DNA from: Rhynchopus euleeides | Lineage: Eukaryota; Euglenozoa; Diplonemea; Diplonemida; Diplonemidae | Length of the DNA: 64,000 bases | Reading direction: 5' to 3' | Assembly: GCA_963210315.1 (NCBI GenBank) | Contig: OY723300.1 | Coordinates: forward strand, 248,001-312,000 | Shown here: piece by piece, positions 9,978-23,700 of the stretch | How positions within the stretch are numbered: position 1 is the stretch's first letter | How the letters are laid out: every line of letters begins with the position of its first letter | Notes under the pieces: generated by a model | What the model was told of the DNA's origin: nothing | The model's input: only the letters and a program-made list of their open reading frames with translations | The model's database searches: none | Program-made: the position numbers and the translations under genes

Positions 9978-12900
9978 CTACTCCCACCCTGAAGGCGGGG
10001 GCGGGTGCTGCACTTCGGAGGTCCACCGCTTGACCTTCTCCGGGGAGGCCTGTGTGTGGTGATCCAACCGCCGTGGCGAAGGGGAGGGACTGAGGTGCGA
10101 CATGGGCGACCCCGACTTGCTCCTCTCATTCCGCAGGCGAGCCTCGTCACGCAGCTTGTGGATGCGGGAGCGGTACTCCGCAAGCCTGCCGTCAGCAGCA
10201 GTCGCCTGAGCCAGGGCACGGTTCCTCTCATCGCGCAGAGACACGCCGCGCGCCTCCAGCTCCGCCAGCCTGCGCTGCATCGAGCCCACCGCGCCATACC
10301 CGATGCGCAGCTTGGTGAACCTCGCCCTTACCTCCGGTGGGATGTGCACCCCCGACACAACGTTCTGCAGCGACAGGAGGAGCCCGCCCACCTCCGACAT
10401 CTGCACCTGCTGCACCGTGTCGCTGAGCTTCCACCTCACCAGCTCCACCCTGCTGCCGTACTCCTCCGAGGCGATGCACGAGCGGGACGACTCCTCATGC
10501 ACGTCGATCGGGATGCTGTTCGCAGGGCCGCCCCCCCTGCTCCTCCCAGAGGCTGACACAGAATCGCCGTCGCCGCGCAGCACCGCTACGCCTCGGAGGG
10601 CCGACATCCGCCTGCCCCCGCCAACCCCACCGCCGCTGAGGATCTGCGATGCCAGGAGGCGGAGCCCACGCAGAGAGTCCTCTGCGACAGAACCGAGGGC
10701 CTGGCGGGACACAATCTCGGTGCCCTGCAGCGTGTCGAGCTGCGGCAGGCCCCACCCCTGCTGGGGGTATGTTGCGGCCAGGTGGTGGTACTGCTGGCGG
10801 TGGCGGTATGCCGAGAGAGCGGCAAACAGCCTCAGCTTGATGTAGCAGCGGTGGGCTGACGCCTTATACGACAGCCTCTGCAGAAGCTTCGCCACGGTGC
10901 ACCGCAGGGCACGCTCCGTTGTGGAGAGTGCCTCCCCCTTCCCGACAGCGCGGCAGGCGTGCCGGAGGTCTGCCTTGAGGGACGCGTTCTCCGCCTCCAG
11001 CGCTGCGTTGTCGCTCCGGAGCCTGTCGACGATATGAAGCAGGTGACCCAGCTCGTTGCCCCCAGGGGGGGTGCCGGAGCGGCGCCCCACCGATGCTGGA
11101 GCAGCAGCAGGCCCCGGTGAGCCTGCCCTCGAGGACAGCTGGGCAAGCTTCATGTCGAATTCGCCCCTCTGCGCCTCGACCTGGGAGGAGAGGCGGTCCA
11201 GAGCGCGGCGCATGGTGTCCACCTCGGGCGAGGGGCTGCGCGCGTGAGGGTCGGTGTGGTGGGGGTGGGTGTGGCTGCCCAGCGCAGGCGGGGACCCGAA
11301 GGGCGCAGGGGAGACCGCGGGTGTGCGGGAGGGGGAGAGGACGTTGTTGGCGCTGTAGAGGAGTGCGGAGAGGACGCGCTCCTCGTGTTCGGCGTGTTCG
11401 GCGCGCTGGAGGCGTGTCTCGCGGCACACCTGGTTGAGGGTGTTGCGGATGGGGGAGCGGGGGTCCACGCCCTGCAGTAGGTTGCGGCCCCTCTCGATGG
11501 CGCGCCGTGCGGCAGCCTCGGAGAACTCGAGGGCTTCGCGGCGGCACCACGCTTCGTTGTCGATGCACGTCTCCAGCCCGGCGATCTGGGTGGAGCGGGC
11601 AGCCTCGTATTCCACCGCCAGGCTCGACACCTCCAACCGATACATCGCCTCCACATCTGTCAGACTCAGCCCAGCGCCCTTGTGGTCCACACCGATGCTC
11701 CCGCACAGCGTCACCCAGCTCTGCCAGGTCAGGCCTCTGTGGGTGGGGTAGGGTGGGGTGGTAGGGTGTTGGGTTGATGTGGTGTACAATGCAACATGGA
11801 TAGCTTCGATTGTCGTTTTTTTGTTGAAAGGGGGGCTACATGGGTCGGTGACAAGTGGAGAAAGTGAAAGACAATGTAGATTAGTCGCACTGTGCATCAG
11901 ATAACTGCAACCATGTGACGTCACATACCTGGCACGGTACGCCTCTTCGAACGACCACCACCCATTGTGGTCTGTGTCGTAGTGGTGGAAGAGCCAGGCG
12001 ATCTTCTGTGCCTGTGGTGGTGGTGTGGTGTGTGTGGCGTGGAATACATGATAATCAGGCCAAGCAACACACCAGACCACCCCTTTTCCCCCAACCGCCC
12101 CCCAAGAGTGACTTCACAACCAAAAAGGTACCCCCCCCACCATCCCACTGCCCAGAGCGGATACCTCATCAAGGGGTGCGTGGTGTTGGAGGATCTTGCG
12201 GGCGTTGTCCGGGAGGAGAGGGAGCTGCTGCACTTGGCCGATCGCCTTGCGCAGCTCCGACAGCTCGCCCTGCTTGCCGTGCAGCACGTCCTGCAGGCTG
12301 TCGATCTGCCCCTGCAGCGCCGCCACACGGGAGTTGCTCGCTGCCAGCGAATCGGAGCTGCGGCTGCAGTCGGCCTGCATGCCCTCCAGGTTGGCACGCG
12401 CCTCCGCCAGCTGCCGCCGCATCTCGCTGATCTCATCGACGGAGAAGTGCGATGCCGCCACACCCCTGCTGGGCGACACCCCGGAGCTGGGCAGATACGC
12501 AGAGCTGCCGCCGTCCAGCAGCGCGTCGAACGACGTGTCGCTGCGATGCCTCCGCACCTCACGCCGCATCCCATCCAGGATGCTGCGCAGGCGCGTGTCC
12601 CCCACAGACTGGATCAACGCATCCAGCTCGTCGATAGGGTACGACCGCGCCGAGGCGGACCGCCTGCCGGGCCCACCCGACAGCAGCTGCGACACTGCAT
12701 CCACAAGGCGGTCCTCCGCCTGGCGGTGCTCGTCGATCTTCGCACGCAGCCCCTCCAGCGCAACGCCGCGGCGCGGGGAGTGGTCGTCACCAGGGGACAG
12801 CGCCTGCAGCATCGCCTCCTGCTGCTCCGCCAGCTGGCGCTGCTGCCGCAGGGCAGAGGCCTCCAGCCCACGCAGCAGCTCTTCCTCAGCGTCGCGGCGG

Positions 12901-15900
12901 ATGTGTATCGCCTGAAGCAGTTCCAGCTGCTGCCGCAGGCGGCCCTGCCGCGCGTCGAGCATCTGCCGGCGCAGGGCGTCGATCTGCGCCAGGGTGTGCG
13001 CAGGGTCGCGGCGCTCCGCCACGGCAGTGGCGTGGTCGCGCAGCAGGCCCGCCTCGCAGCGCAGGAACTCCTCTGTCTCCTCCTGCTCCTCACGCTGCAG
13101 CGCGGCGAACTCGTTGTGCAGCTCTGCGTCCGGCAGCACCCTCTGGTAGTCATCGTCGCCCAGCGTGGCGGCAGCGATCAGAGAGAGGTGTGGGGACTGC
13201 GGCCTCGCCGGGGACCAAGACCCGGCACGGGCAGGGGAGGTGCTTGCCTGTGGGGGGTGTGGGGGTGCGAGCAGAAGGGCGGGTCAAACAAAATGCCAGG
13301 CGGCATACAGGCTCTGTTTGGGAAGGCAACACACACAGGGCACTTTTTTTTGAACAAAATACCGAGCAAAAAATACTCTTTCTCCGACATCCTCTGCACA
13401 CAGATGAAAGAAACGTTCCCTCCCCACCACCCCCCAGCGGTTCATACCTTCCGCTGGAGCCTCTCGATCGCAGAGTAGAGCCGAGCCTCCTCCTGCGCCC
13501 GGCTGCTCGCCTGATCGCGCAGCGCCCCCAGCATCCGATCCTGCCGCTGCTTCTGCGACATCCGCTCCGACTCCGTCTGCCGCAGCAGCTCCTGCACCTC
13601 CCGCCGCAGGTCATCGCAGAACCTACACCCGGGCGCCCCACCCGGCACCACCCCGGCAGGCCCCTGCAGCGGCGACACCGCCGCAGGCGGCGCATCGACA
13701 CCACCCACAGGGGTGAGGATGGTGCCCAGCTTCTGGAGGCGCACATGCGAAGCCTCGATGGCACGCCCCTCATCCTCCTGCATGGCACAGAGGCGCTGCT
13801 CCAGGGTGGCCGTCTCAGCCTGCTGTGCGGCAAGGCCCACAGAGAGCCGCTCGTTCTCCGCAGCCAGCCCCGCTGAGAGCAGCGCCTCCGCCGCAGCGCT
13901 GGGGAGGGGCAGCACGCTGCTGATGTCGACGATACGGCCTGCGCCACGCTCCGACGCCTCATCACCGTCAAGCCTGACGCACACCTTGGAGGCGCTGACG
14001 CGTGCCACCACCTTGCCTCGGGTGGCAGCAGTGCTGCCGCCCGGTGTGGCGTCGCCCAGCCCCGTCACCATGCAGGCGATGCCCGGTTGGACGATGCCCT
14101 GCATCGCGCGGAGGTTTGCAGCCTCCCGCAGCTCAGGCGTCGCCGCCGACTCCGGCAGCGCGACCAGCGTCGCAATGTCAACCAGAGTCCCCAGGCTGGA
14201 GGACCGGTCGGACTCGAGCCGGATGCACGCAGTCCCCTCATCCACCTTGCTCACGATGGTGGCGAGCTGCGGGGCGCCACCCCCCTCAGGGGGCACCAGC
14301 AGCACCGGGCGGCCCTTCTCCACCACCAGCGGGGTGGGGCGGAAGGCGGGCCCGACCTCCTCCCCCTCCTCCTCCTTCGCCTGCTTCCCCTCCTCCTCCG
14401 CCGCCGCCGCCTCGCTGCGCTGCCGCTCCGCCTCCTCCTGCAGCGATGTGACCTCACGGCACCTCTCCTCCGCAAGCGCCTTGGCTGCTGCCAGCGCCTC
14501 CTTCACAGCAGCGACCTGCTCTGCAGAGGAACGCGCCTCCTGCTGGTGCCTCTCCTGCAGCAGGTCCTGCTGATCCTGCAGCATGACGAGCTCCGCACGC
14601 ACCCCCTCCAGCTCCGCGTGGGGCTTCCGGGAGACAGCCTCGGCGATCGCAGCGTAGAGGTCATACCGCATGCGGTGCGCATTGTGCGACTTCAGCATCT
14701 GCGTGGTGTGGGGGGTATCGGAGAGCACATCCACCGCAGCATCCCCTCTCTCCGAAGGGGATGTGACAGGCGATGTCGGTGTCCTCGGATACGCCGGAGG
14801 CAGCTCATCGAAGATATCCGCAACGAGGGCGGTGGTTGTCTCGTTGAGAGACTTCACCTCCACAACCCTCCCGAGCCTCCCGTTGAGGTGTGGGGCGTGC
14901 AGGATGCCCTCCGCCACGAAGTACTCCCCCTGGCCTGGAGGTGCCTGGTGCTGCGCGAGCGGGTTGCCCCCGGTGTCCTGCTGTGAGGGGTTGAGGGAGG
15001 CAGACGAGGTGTCGCGGCGCAGCGCTTTGGAGTTCATCATCTCCATCTCGAGGGCAGCCTCCGCCTCCTGCCGGAGGCGCTGCTCCGGGAGGGTGAGGGC
15101 GTCGACCACCTCCTGAGGGGGCAGCGCCGCCAGCTGGTTCTGCCGCAGCATCGCACCCTGGGGGGACGTGCCCCCGACATCCACATCTACGACAGCCACG
15201 ACAGCGCCGTTGGGGAGGGTCCTGTGCTCCACAACAACCCCCCGCCGGTGGTTGAGGCTGCGATCCCCCTCGACGTTGAAGGTCACCACGCTAGCACCCA
15301 CCTCCGGGAGGAGCGAGGCGCTGGGGCTGCCCTCCGCTGCGGAGGCGGTGGTGTTGCCACCAGAGGTGGTAGCGGGGGTTTCGGAGGAGGTGTTGGCGGA
15401 GGCAAGTGCTGTGGCGCGGCTGAGCTGCTCCTTGAGGCTTTCGATCTCGGCGGAGAGTGGGGTTTCGATGAAGGCGGCTGCGGCGGGGTGGGGCACGGCG
15501 CAGAGGTTGTTCGCCGTCAGGCCGACCTTGCCCCCGGTCTCCAGGAATTCGATGCCATATGCGTCTGCCCCGGAGGGGGTCTTCTGCTTCTGGACAATCT
15601 TCCCCTTCCTCCCGTTTAGCTCCGCCTTATTCTTCAGGCTGTGCACCAACACGACGCATCCGATGTCAAGCGCTGCGCCACCCCCACCGCCCAGCCCCTC
15701 CAGCTGCTTCACCCTCGCCTGCAGCGCCTGGATCTCGCCCAGCAGAGGCCGTGTGATGGTGTCCTTCACCTCGGCACAGGGGAGAGGGGTGAGGTTCACA
15801 TTCCCCAGCCTCCGCAGCTCGCCCCCAGAGGGAGGAGACCCTGCCGGAGAGGGGGAACCCGGCACGCCAGACGCAGCAGACACACCGCCTGGGCTGCCCT

Positions 15901-18724
15901 CCCGAGACGCCCCGGCGGCAGGGATGTGGTCGAACCTGACGAGGCATGAGGGCGACCCGTCTGCGAGGTTGTTCGTCTCCACGACACACCCGGAGAGGCC
16001 GTTGAGCTCTGTGTCCGACTCGAGGGAGTGTGCCACAACGGTGTCACCCACCTGGTGGGTCGCGGGGGCCTCCTTCCTCGCGTTGGCCTTCAGGATGTCC
16101 ACCTCCTGTCGGAGCGTTGCGTTCTCCGCCTTGAGGTTGGAGCTCTCCTGCGTGACAGGCGCGTTGAGGTGTGCCGCCATCCTGTCCAGCACAAAGTCCG
16201 ACGGGATTGCCGTGGTGTTCTCCCTCCTGAGGAGAAGCGTCTCCGCGACACCCGGGAACCGGACACGCGAGACGCCTGTCCCGTCGGGGAGCTGCTCTGT
16301 GGCGACAACCTCGCCGATTTTCCCGTTGAGCGAGTCCATCGACTGCACGTCGTGCGCCAACACCCTGGACCCCTCGGAGGGGAGGGGCGCATACACCACA
16401 CCGGGGTTGGCCCTGAGGGTGGTGGTGGCAGACCCGACGTCGTCGAGAGATGCGGCACCCCGCTCCGCTTCGGCGAGCTGCTTCCGGAGCTTCTCTGACT
16501 CCACCTCCAAGTCGCGCATCCGGGCTGCGCTGGCGTCGAGCTGCTGCTGCAGCTCAGCCATCGCAGGGCTGGGGGCGTCGGTGGCAGTGGTGGTGGCGGC
16601 GGTGGCCCCTGCGAGCTGAGCCTCGAGCTCCTTCACCCTGGCCTCCGCCTGCGCGAGGGAGCGGAGCGGCTCCGCCCGGAAGACGTCGGCCAGCCCCTCC
16701 GGGGGCACGGGGTAGACGTTCTGCGTGCGGAGGAACATCGGGGCCTGCGGGCCCCCCTCCTCCCCCTCAAACTCGACGAGCACCACGTTGTTCCCGTCCT
16801 TCATCTGGCCCTCCTTCACACGCCCGCGCTTCCCGTTGAGGGAAGCCATATTCTTCAAACCGTATGCGATGACTGCAGTGCCAGGCTCGGGGAAATCATC
16901 CTTTGACGACTTGGAAGCACGGGCCTCCTGCAGCTCGGCGCGGACCGACTTCAAGTTTTTTGTGTGGGCATGCAGGTCGGTGTAGGCCATCTTGAGGTGG
17001 TGCGCCAGATGCGATATGAACTCACGCTGCTCCGCATTCTCTGCCTGCAGGCGGGAGGTGCGCTCCGACTCCGACACGTCAGCCATGGGGTCTGCTTTAG
17101 AGCTCGGCGAGGTAGCCTGCCTCCACAGGCCGTACACCCACTGCTTATGCTGCTGGCGTGTCACCCCTGCAAGGTGCTCTGCGAGCCGGAGGTTCGAACG
17201 CCGCTTTTCGTACTGGTGGCGCAGCTCGTGAACCTCGCGGAGCTGATCTGTGGCAATCATGACCCTCCCGTTCCGCTCCTTATACTCCACCTCGATAATG
17301 GTGGAAAGCTTCATCGACGCCACGATGCATGTCCCCGCGAGGAGAATCGTCTGGTTGGATGCCTCGAAGATGAGCTGCGTGCGTGTCTCCGCCTCAGCCG
17401 TCTCGAAGCCCATCAGAGCCTCCATATCCTCCTTCGACATGTCACGCTGCTTCGAGCCGTTCAGGGCCTCCATCCAGGCGTTCCGCGCATATTCATCGCT
17501 GGCACGCAGCGCGAACGCCTCTCTGGTCTGACCAACCGCATTCACGGTGAAGCTGGTCGTGTCGGTGTCAATCACAGAGCACTGGCACCCCCTCGACAGG
17601 TCCACCTGCCCCTTCTCCTCGTAGTAGTACAGCGTGGTCCCCCGGAGGGCGAAGTAGCGCTCATCCCACCCCTTTGTGAAGCTCCCCGGCTTCTGCTTCT
17701 TGAGGTACCCATCCTGGTCCATCGGGGCCAGGTCTTTGTTGAGGAGGTTCTTCCCCTTCAGTGAGGCGGACGCCTTGAGGGATGCCTTGTGAGCCTGCAC
17801 GAAGGCGCATGTCGAGACGTGCTTTGAATGCTCGTTCCACGGCACGTCCTCCGGCCCCCAGTTGACAAGCGAGTAACCACAGGTGAAGCAGGTGCATCTG
17901 TCAGGGTCCTTCTGCGAAGGGTTGTGGTAAAACCCCGACAAGCTGAGCTCCCTCGGGTTCACCTTTGCCCCCTGGAGGTGCGACGGCCACGACGCAAAGG
18001 TGGAGTACCGGTCCTGGTAGGTCACCATCCGGGTCCCGGTCTGGGCGGTTTGGAATGCCTCCCGACGGACCTGCCCCGACTTCGAAGACCGGGATGCGTT
18101 GGAGTCGAGCGACGCTCGCCGCTTGTTGTTCGACCCGCTGTGGGCACTCCCGTGGCGGCTGAGGGAATTCCTCGGGGAAGACGAGGCGCGGTGCAGGCTC
18201 GAGGTCCTCTGCAGGGCATCGCCCCCCCCTTTGCTGGGCGACATGCTGCCACTCCTCTCGAGGATGCGGGAGGACTTGTCGCTGAGCTTCACATTCGCCG
18301 GGCGGAGCGCCACCAACCCGCTGGGCGGGCCGAAGTCCACAACGATCCGGACAGAGTCCTGCATCGGTCGGAGCGACTCAACACGCCCCTTTGCGCCGTT
18401 GAGGTTGCCTTGCTGCTTCAGCCCCACAGCTTCCACTTCGGTCCCCTTTGGAAACTTCGCGGCGAGCTCCTGCTGCTCCCTCTGCTTATCAGTCATCTGC
18501 GGCTGGGCTGGGGCATCCCCGACGGAAACAATCCGGATGTTCGTCGGCTTCAGCATCAGCTTCCCATGGGGTTCCGGAAACTGCACCAGCGGGAGCACGG
18601 TCTTCCCATCCGCACTCACCTGGTGCTTCACCACCTGCCCGCGCTGCCCGTTGACATGGTCATACGTCTTAAGCCCGAACGCCTCGACAATCGCCCCCAA
18701 AGGGGGCGCGCCGTGCGACGCCAT
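9978..18724 (-). CDS. Multidomain LNG-repeat / BIR / PH / coiled-coil / EF-hand protein (4 exons)
   Basis: Exons on the minus strand are 18724-13448, 13247-12165, 12011-11929 and 11736-9978. The first two introns are phase 0 and the third phase 2, with donors GTATGA, GTATCC and GTATGT and CACAG acceptors. They join without frame breaks to about 2733 residues. Eight divergent repeats with core LNGxxGxV (about residues 7-66, 93-148, 612-673, 785-842, 891-990, 1020-1078, 1141-1202, 1270-1310) look like small SH3/KOW-like barrels. A BIR domain (about 237-310) starts RYSTFASWP and has the exact zinc spacing C279-x2-C282-x16-H299-x6-C306. A PH domain follows (about 336-425), then a possible second PH/GRAM-like fold (about 445-535). 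Long coiled coils alternate with later repeats. Exon 3 encodes a canonical EF-hand loop, DTDHNGWWSFEE; exon 4 adds a degenerate one, then Ser/Pro-rich and coiled-coil sequence. BIR and PH suggest a scaffold binding protein and membrane phosphoinositides; the actual role is unknown. The start context (GGGATGG) is good. Confidence 0.85.
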
Positions 18725-20700
18725 CCCTCAACACACCCAATGAGAAACAAATTGGGGGTAGGGTGTTGGGAGAGGGGGGGGGGGGGAGAGAGAGGGGGGA
18801 GAAGGCAGCGCAAGGCCAAATTGAGATTTTCGGCTTTTATTTTTGATGTTTGGAGTCTCTCCGCAAGAAATAACAGATGGCACACAAGATTCAGTTGTGC
18901 ATAGCGCCCCAGCAGGAGGCGGGGAAGGGGGGGCAGTGCGGGTGTATGTGTGTGGGGGAAGGGGAAGGGAGGGGGGGGGGGAATGAAGGAGGGGAGGATA
19001 AGGGCCTCTGGGGACTTTCCTTCCCCACTTCGCCCTCCCCTCCCTCCCTACCACCCCCCCCCCCCCCTTTTCCGACTTCTCCCGACCCACCCCCCAGGGG
19101 CGCGGGTCTGTGTGTGGGGGTGTGGTGTGGAATCGGCAGTAGGGAGATCCTGCATTTTGCGCTTTAAAAACAGCCACTCCAGGGGGGAAGGGGGTAGGGG
19201 TAGTGTGCCCATTCGCTTCTGCAACTGTATTGCTGTCTGTGTGGGCGGTGTGAGAGAGAGGGCAACACAGGCGCATGATAATGCAGCTGGCCTCCCCCCC
19301 CCCTCCACTCCCTCGCAGGAGTCAAGTGTATCCGAGTCGGAGGTTCGGAAGGGTGTTCCCAGAGGAACAGCCCACACCACACGCAGCCCTTTACCTACCT
19401 CCGTGTAGAAACGCGCTAATCACGCTTCTCTGCTGCTGCTGCACGCATCAACCCCACCCACCCACCCCCCAACCCTTTTTCCATTCACTCCACTATCTCA
19501 GAATAGACCGAACCAGATCTGATGGGGAATAATGATGGCTTCTTCTTTGTGCCACCCTTCCACTCCAATAAGAATATTGGCTGAGGGTCGCACAGTGGTA
19601 AAAGGTAAATGCATGGCGCTTAGAATATCTTGGGAGGGGGGGGTGGGCCCTGGGGGGATGGTGGGGGCGGTGGGGAAGGAGAGGGTGAGGGTGAGGGTGA
19701 GAGAGGGTGAAAGAGAGTGTTTTTTTGAAAGTGGCTGTTGTTGTGCGAGAGGGGGGGGGGCGGGGTGAGACAGAGAGAGAGGGGGGGGGGGGGAGAGAGA
19801 CATGCTGTTAGGCTGACGTGCCGAAAGAGGGGCGCCGTTCTGCTTTTGGCTGACATGTTGTGTTTGGCTGGAGGCTTCCAGAGGAGCAGCACGCCAGCGG
19901 GCACGTTGTCAAGTGTTTGAGATAGATAGATAGAGATGGAGAAAGAGAGGTGGGGTGTGAGGGGGGTGCGGGAGAGAGAGAGATGTGATCCACGCCGATA
20001 AGTTTTTCCAGGTTTCCCAAAAGAAAAATCGTACTCTATTTTTTTTTGCGTTGCGGCAGAAAACAGAAACCGCCCTGGGCTGGACAGGCACAGCCTATAC
20101 CCAACCCAGCTCCAGGCCCTTGCGTGGAGGTGGGTATGGAAGTGCACGGTGGACTCCTCCGCCCCCTGGAGCGGGGGTCAGCGCGGGATGGAAGTGAACA
20201 AACCCGTGGGTGGTGGTGCCGTGTGGGGAGCGAGAGACGACTCCCCGCCCTCTGCTCCCACCCCACACCTTTATTGCCCCCTGCACAAGACGGAAATCCC
20301 ACCACATACTCGCGAACTTAAAGCCTGACGAGGGGCTGCAGTCCAGGCCACCCCACCACCCAGGCTGAAGCACACAACAGGCCATAAGCGCACCGCGGTA
20401 AGGGCGGGGTGTGAAGAAGCTTCTGTTGCAGAGGGAGGGGTAAGAGGCTGGAGAGCCGGAGGGCGGAATCACTTCTGCACTGGGAGGGAGAGGGGGTGAT
20501 GGGGAAGAGGAGGAGGAGAAGGAGGGGCATGGGCAACGCAGCCACACGAATAAACCATCCCACCCCCCCCCCCCCCGAATTGAGACTGTAAAAATAAAGA
20601 GAAGAATGGGGAGGGAAGGGGGGCAAGAAGAGCTGCGAGAAAATCCGCCAACGTCATCTCACCTCACCTCACCCACCTACCCCCCGTTTCACACCGCTCA
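18725..20700. other. Intergenic spacer between two minus-strand genes
   Basis: Homopurine/homopyrimidine tracts, a GAGAGA-rich block (19770-19800, 19920-19980) and G runs dominate. It should hold the promoter of the gene starting at 18724 and the 3' untranslated region of the gene ending at 20701, but no motif can be named with confidence. Confidence 0.5.
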
Positions 20701-23700
20701 TCACATGAAAGCCTGGTCGACAGAGATGGGGGATTTCATCGGGGGGAGGAAGCGTGGGTGTCGCTGGCTCGAGACATCGTCCGCTGCGTATGCGGTAGAC
20801 GCAGGCGAGAAGGGAGCCTTGGTGCTGCGGGGCGCACGCGATCCGGCAGGCGACCCCGCGCCTGTCATGACGCTCGGGGCGGCCGACATGGCGGAGGGCG
20901 ACGGGCAGGTGGAGGCGAGGTTCACCCCCAGGAGGCGGTCGTTCTGGCTGTGCGGCAGCCGGAGCCCGTTCCGCGGGGGAAGGGTGGAGGAGGTGGGGTT
21001 GTCACAGGGGCCATGCAGCGGGCCCTGGCCCGACATGACACGCGTGCTGAAGTGCAGCACGTGGTTGTTCTGAGACACGCCCATCGAGCTCTCCGCAGTG
21101 CAGCCAACCCTGTAGTGGGTGTTGTGCATCAGGTCGTCCATCTTGAAGCAGCACTTCGTCGTCATCCCCAGGCACACGGGCTTCTCCTGGAATCCGCTGC
21201 TGAGATACACCTTGTAGATCAGGTTCGCATGGCTTCTGAAGTTGTCCGGTTTCCTCCACTTCACCACCGCGGATGTGTCGCGCAGGTTGACGATCTTCAG
21301 CGAGGTGGGTGGCTGCGGCACCGATGGGGCCAGGAAGTGGGCCACAGGGCTGTACTGCGACCACAGATATCCCCCCTGTGCGAAACAAAAGGGGTGGTGT
21401 GGGGAGAGCTTCAGGTTTGAAAGGGGGGGGGGGGGGAAAGACAGCCAAGGCTGTTGTTTGAGCGCCAAATTCGGGCAAAACAAAAAGCACCCCCTCCCTT
21501 CAAAGGTATGCGCATGTGTGTCACGTGGTGGTGTGAGAGAGAGAGGCAATCGCCAGCATTTGTTCCAAACCCCCCACTCACCACCACTCCCCACTCGGCT
21601 GCAGGGTGTGTGCCTCAGGAGTATCGATTGAGTTGTGCGGGCGGGCACACGTCCCCTGCCCTATATGTCCTATTCGGTTGTGTTCAGTGTCAGTATGTAT
21701 GATGTCATCATGTGCATGGGATCAAGGCATTGCAGGGCAGGCTCGGGGAGCACATCGCGTCTGGTGCAATATGCCACAAGTCTTATGAGCGAAAAGACCC
21801 GCAAGGCACCACCCACTGCAGGAACTCACATACCTCCTCGTCCTCTGTGATGGCACCTTCGATGCGCTGGTGCTCCTTGCACACCTTCACCCTGAAGAGG
21901 CACCGGTGCACCGGCTCGGTCAGCTCCAGGCGGAGTGAGTTCTGCCGCAGGAACCCAACAGCCTGGAAGGCGCTGTTGTCGACGCTCGCTGCAGGCTTGC
22001 CCTTTGCGCCGTTGGTGTATGCCATCTCGACCTGCGCGGCAGCCGGGATGGGGTGGGGTGGGTTCGGGTGAGACAGGCCAAACAGATAAGGCTGCACAGG
22101 CCACACATTGAACAATAACCCACAGGGATCACACGAATGATGGATGGTTGGCACACGTGGTGCAGTGGGCTTATGGCGATTGCCTTAAGCCCCGCCAGGT
22201 GACCCTCATGAAGATGCTGGCAAATATGCACCACGCCCTGTGGCATACCCTGTAGAGATAGTTGACGTTGTCCCTGTTCTGGCGCTGGTTCCACGACAGC
22301 GTGATGACGTTCCCCCTGCGCTCATCGAGGGTGGGCTTGGAGGGTGCGGCTGCGAGGGTTTCGAACTCGACAACTTCCTGCCACTCGCGCCAGTCGCCGT
22401 TGGCGTCGATCTCACGCGACTTGACTTGATAAAGCGAGTCGATGGCGAGGTCGTCCAGGCTGAGCAGCGTCGACGTGTCGAGGTCCAGCTTGAATGTCGA
22501 AGGCGACGGGATGTTGTTGATGGACAGCTGCAGCTCAGACTGCTTCGGGCGCCACACCAGCAGCCCGGGATCCGTCTGCTTCTGCTGCTCACGCCACACC
22601 AGCACGCTGACCCCAGTCTCCGCCACGTCGGTCACCCGCGCGCTCAGAGCGGGGAGTGTAAGGAAGGCAATGGCGTTGCTCCACAACCCCCAGCGGTCAT
22701 CATCGTAGCACACCCTCACCGTGATGGTGTACTGCGTGCTGACCTGCAGCCCGATGACGGTCCACGTCAGGGTGTGTGAGTTGTCGACGATGATGTCCTG
22801 GCAAGGGCGTCCCTTCTTCTTGTCGCGCTCGGCAACCATCAGCTGGTACTGCGAGATGGCGGTGGCGGCATCGCCTGATGCGTAGCCCGTGTCCCAGTCG
22901 ACGACGCAGTGGGTGGAGCCGATGCCGCGGATGCGCAGCGAGATCTGCTTCAGGGTGCACAGCTCTGCCTGTGCCGACCACGCGCCCCACAGCAGCTGGT
23001 CTGCAGCCTCCTGCTTCTCGCGCTCGCGCTCATCCACCCCGACGAGGTCGCGCCCCTCAAAGAGCTCGTCGGTGTTCACAAGCTGCATAACGTTGTACCC
23101 GTTGCAGTACATCGCACGCACCCGCACTGTGTAGCTCGTGTGGGGCTGCAGCCCGTCCATCTTGCACGTGCGGTTGCCCCCCTCCTTCCCCTCGCTGCAG
23201 TTGATGCGCCTCCGGAAGGTGAACGGCTTCGACTTGTCGGGCCGCTCATCCTCTCCCGACGCCTCATCGGCATGTGCCTGCATGGTGGTGGTGTGGTGGC
23301 TGCGGGTACGGACTCACCCAGGACTTCGGCTGTCCAGTACTGTTGTGTGCGCCAAAGCCGGACAAAACAAGCAACCCCCCCACAGCTTGGGGTGGGCCAC
23401 AAGCACCCTCTGTGTCCTGATTGGACTGCGGTGTGGAATACACCACCAGAGGCTCGGGCACACACAGGCCTGCCAAACCCAGCAGCAGGCAGCACACCCT
23501 GCCCAGTGCCCCAGAAAGTGCCCCACTGTGCCATACCATGATCACCACTTCGTACCGCATGTCCTCCCCATCGGGGTAGCGCGTGACCCGCTCCAGCTCC
23601 AGCAGCTGCAGCTCCTGCAGCTTCGTGAGCTGCTGCTGCTTCTGCTGCTGCTGCTGCTGCAGGCAGATCATCTGCTCCAGCTTGTTGTTCGAGGCGACGG

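Noticed and set aside
11967-13478. 503-codon plus-strand frame opposite the BIR-PH gene
   Set aside because: It is a shadow of the GC-rich minus-strand exons; it crosses their introns and shows no protein-like domains.
20142-20154. CACGGTGGACTCC, as at the coding transposon's left end
   Set aside because: Only 13 bp match and no inverted partner or further similarity follows; probably chance or a very old remnant.
23264-23537. Extension of the FN3 exon to 23264
   Set aside because: After the GTATGG donor at 23536 the translation becomes Gly/Cys/Leu-rich non-repeat sequence, and the next FN3 exon joins in phase at 23277.
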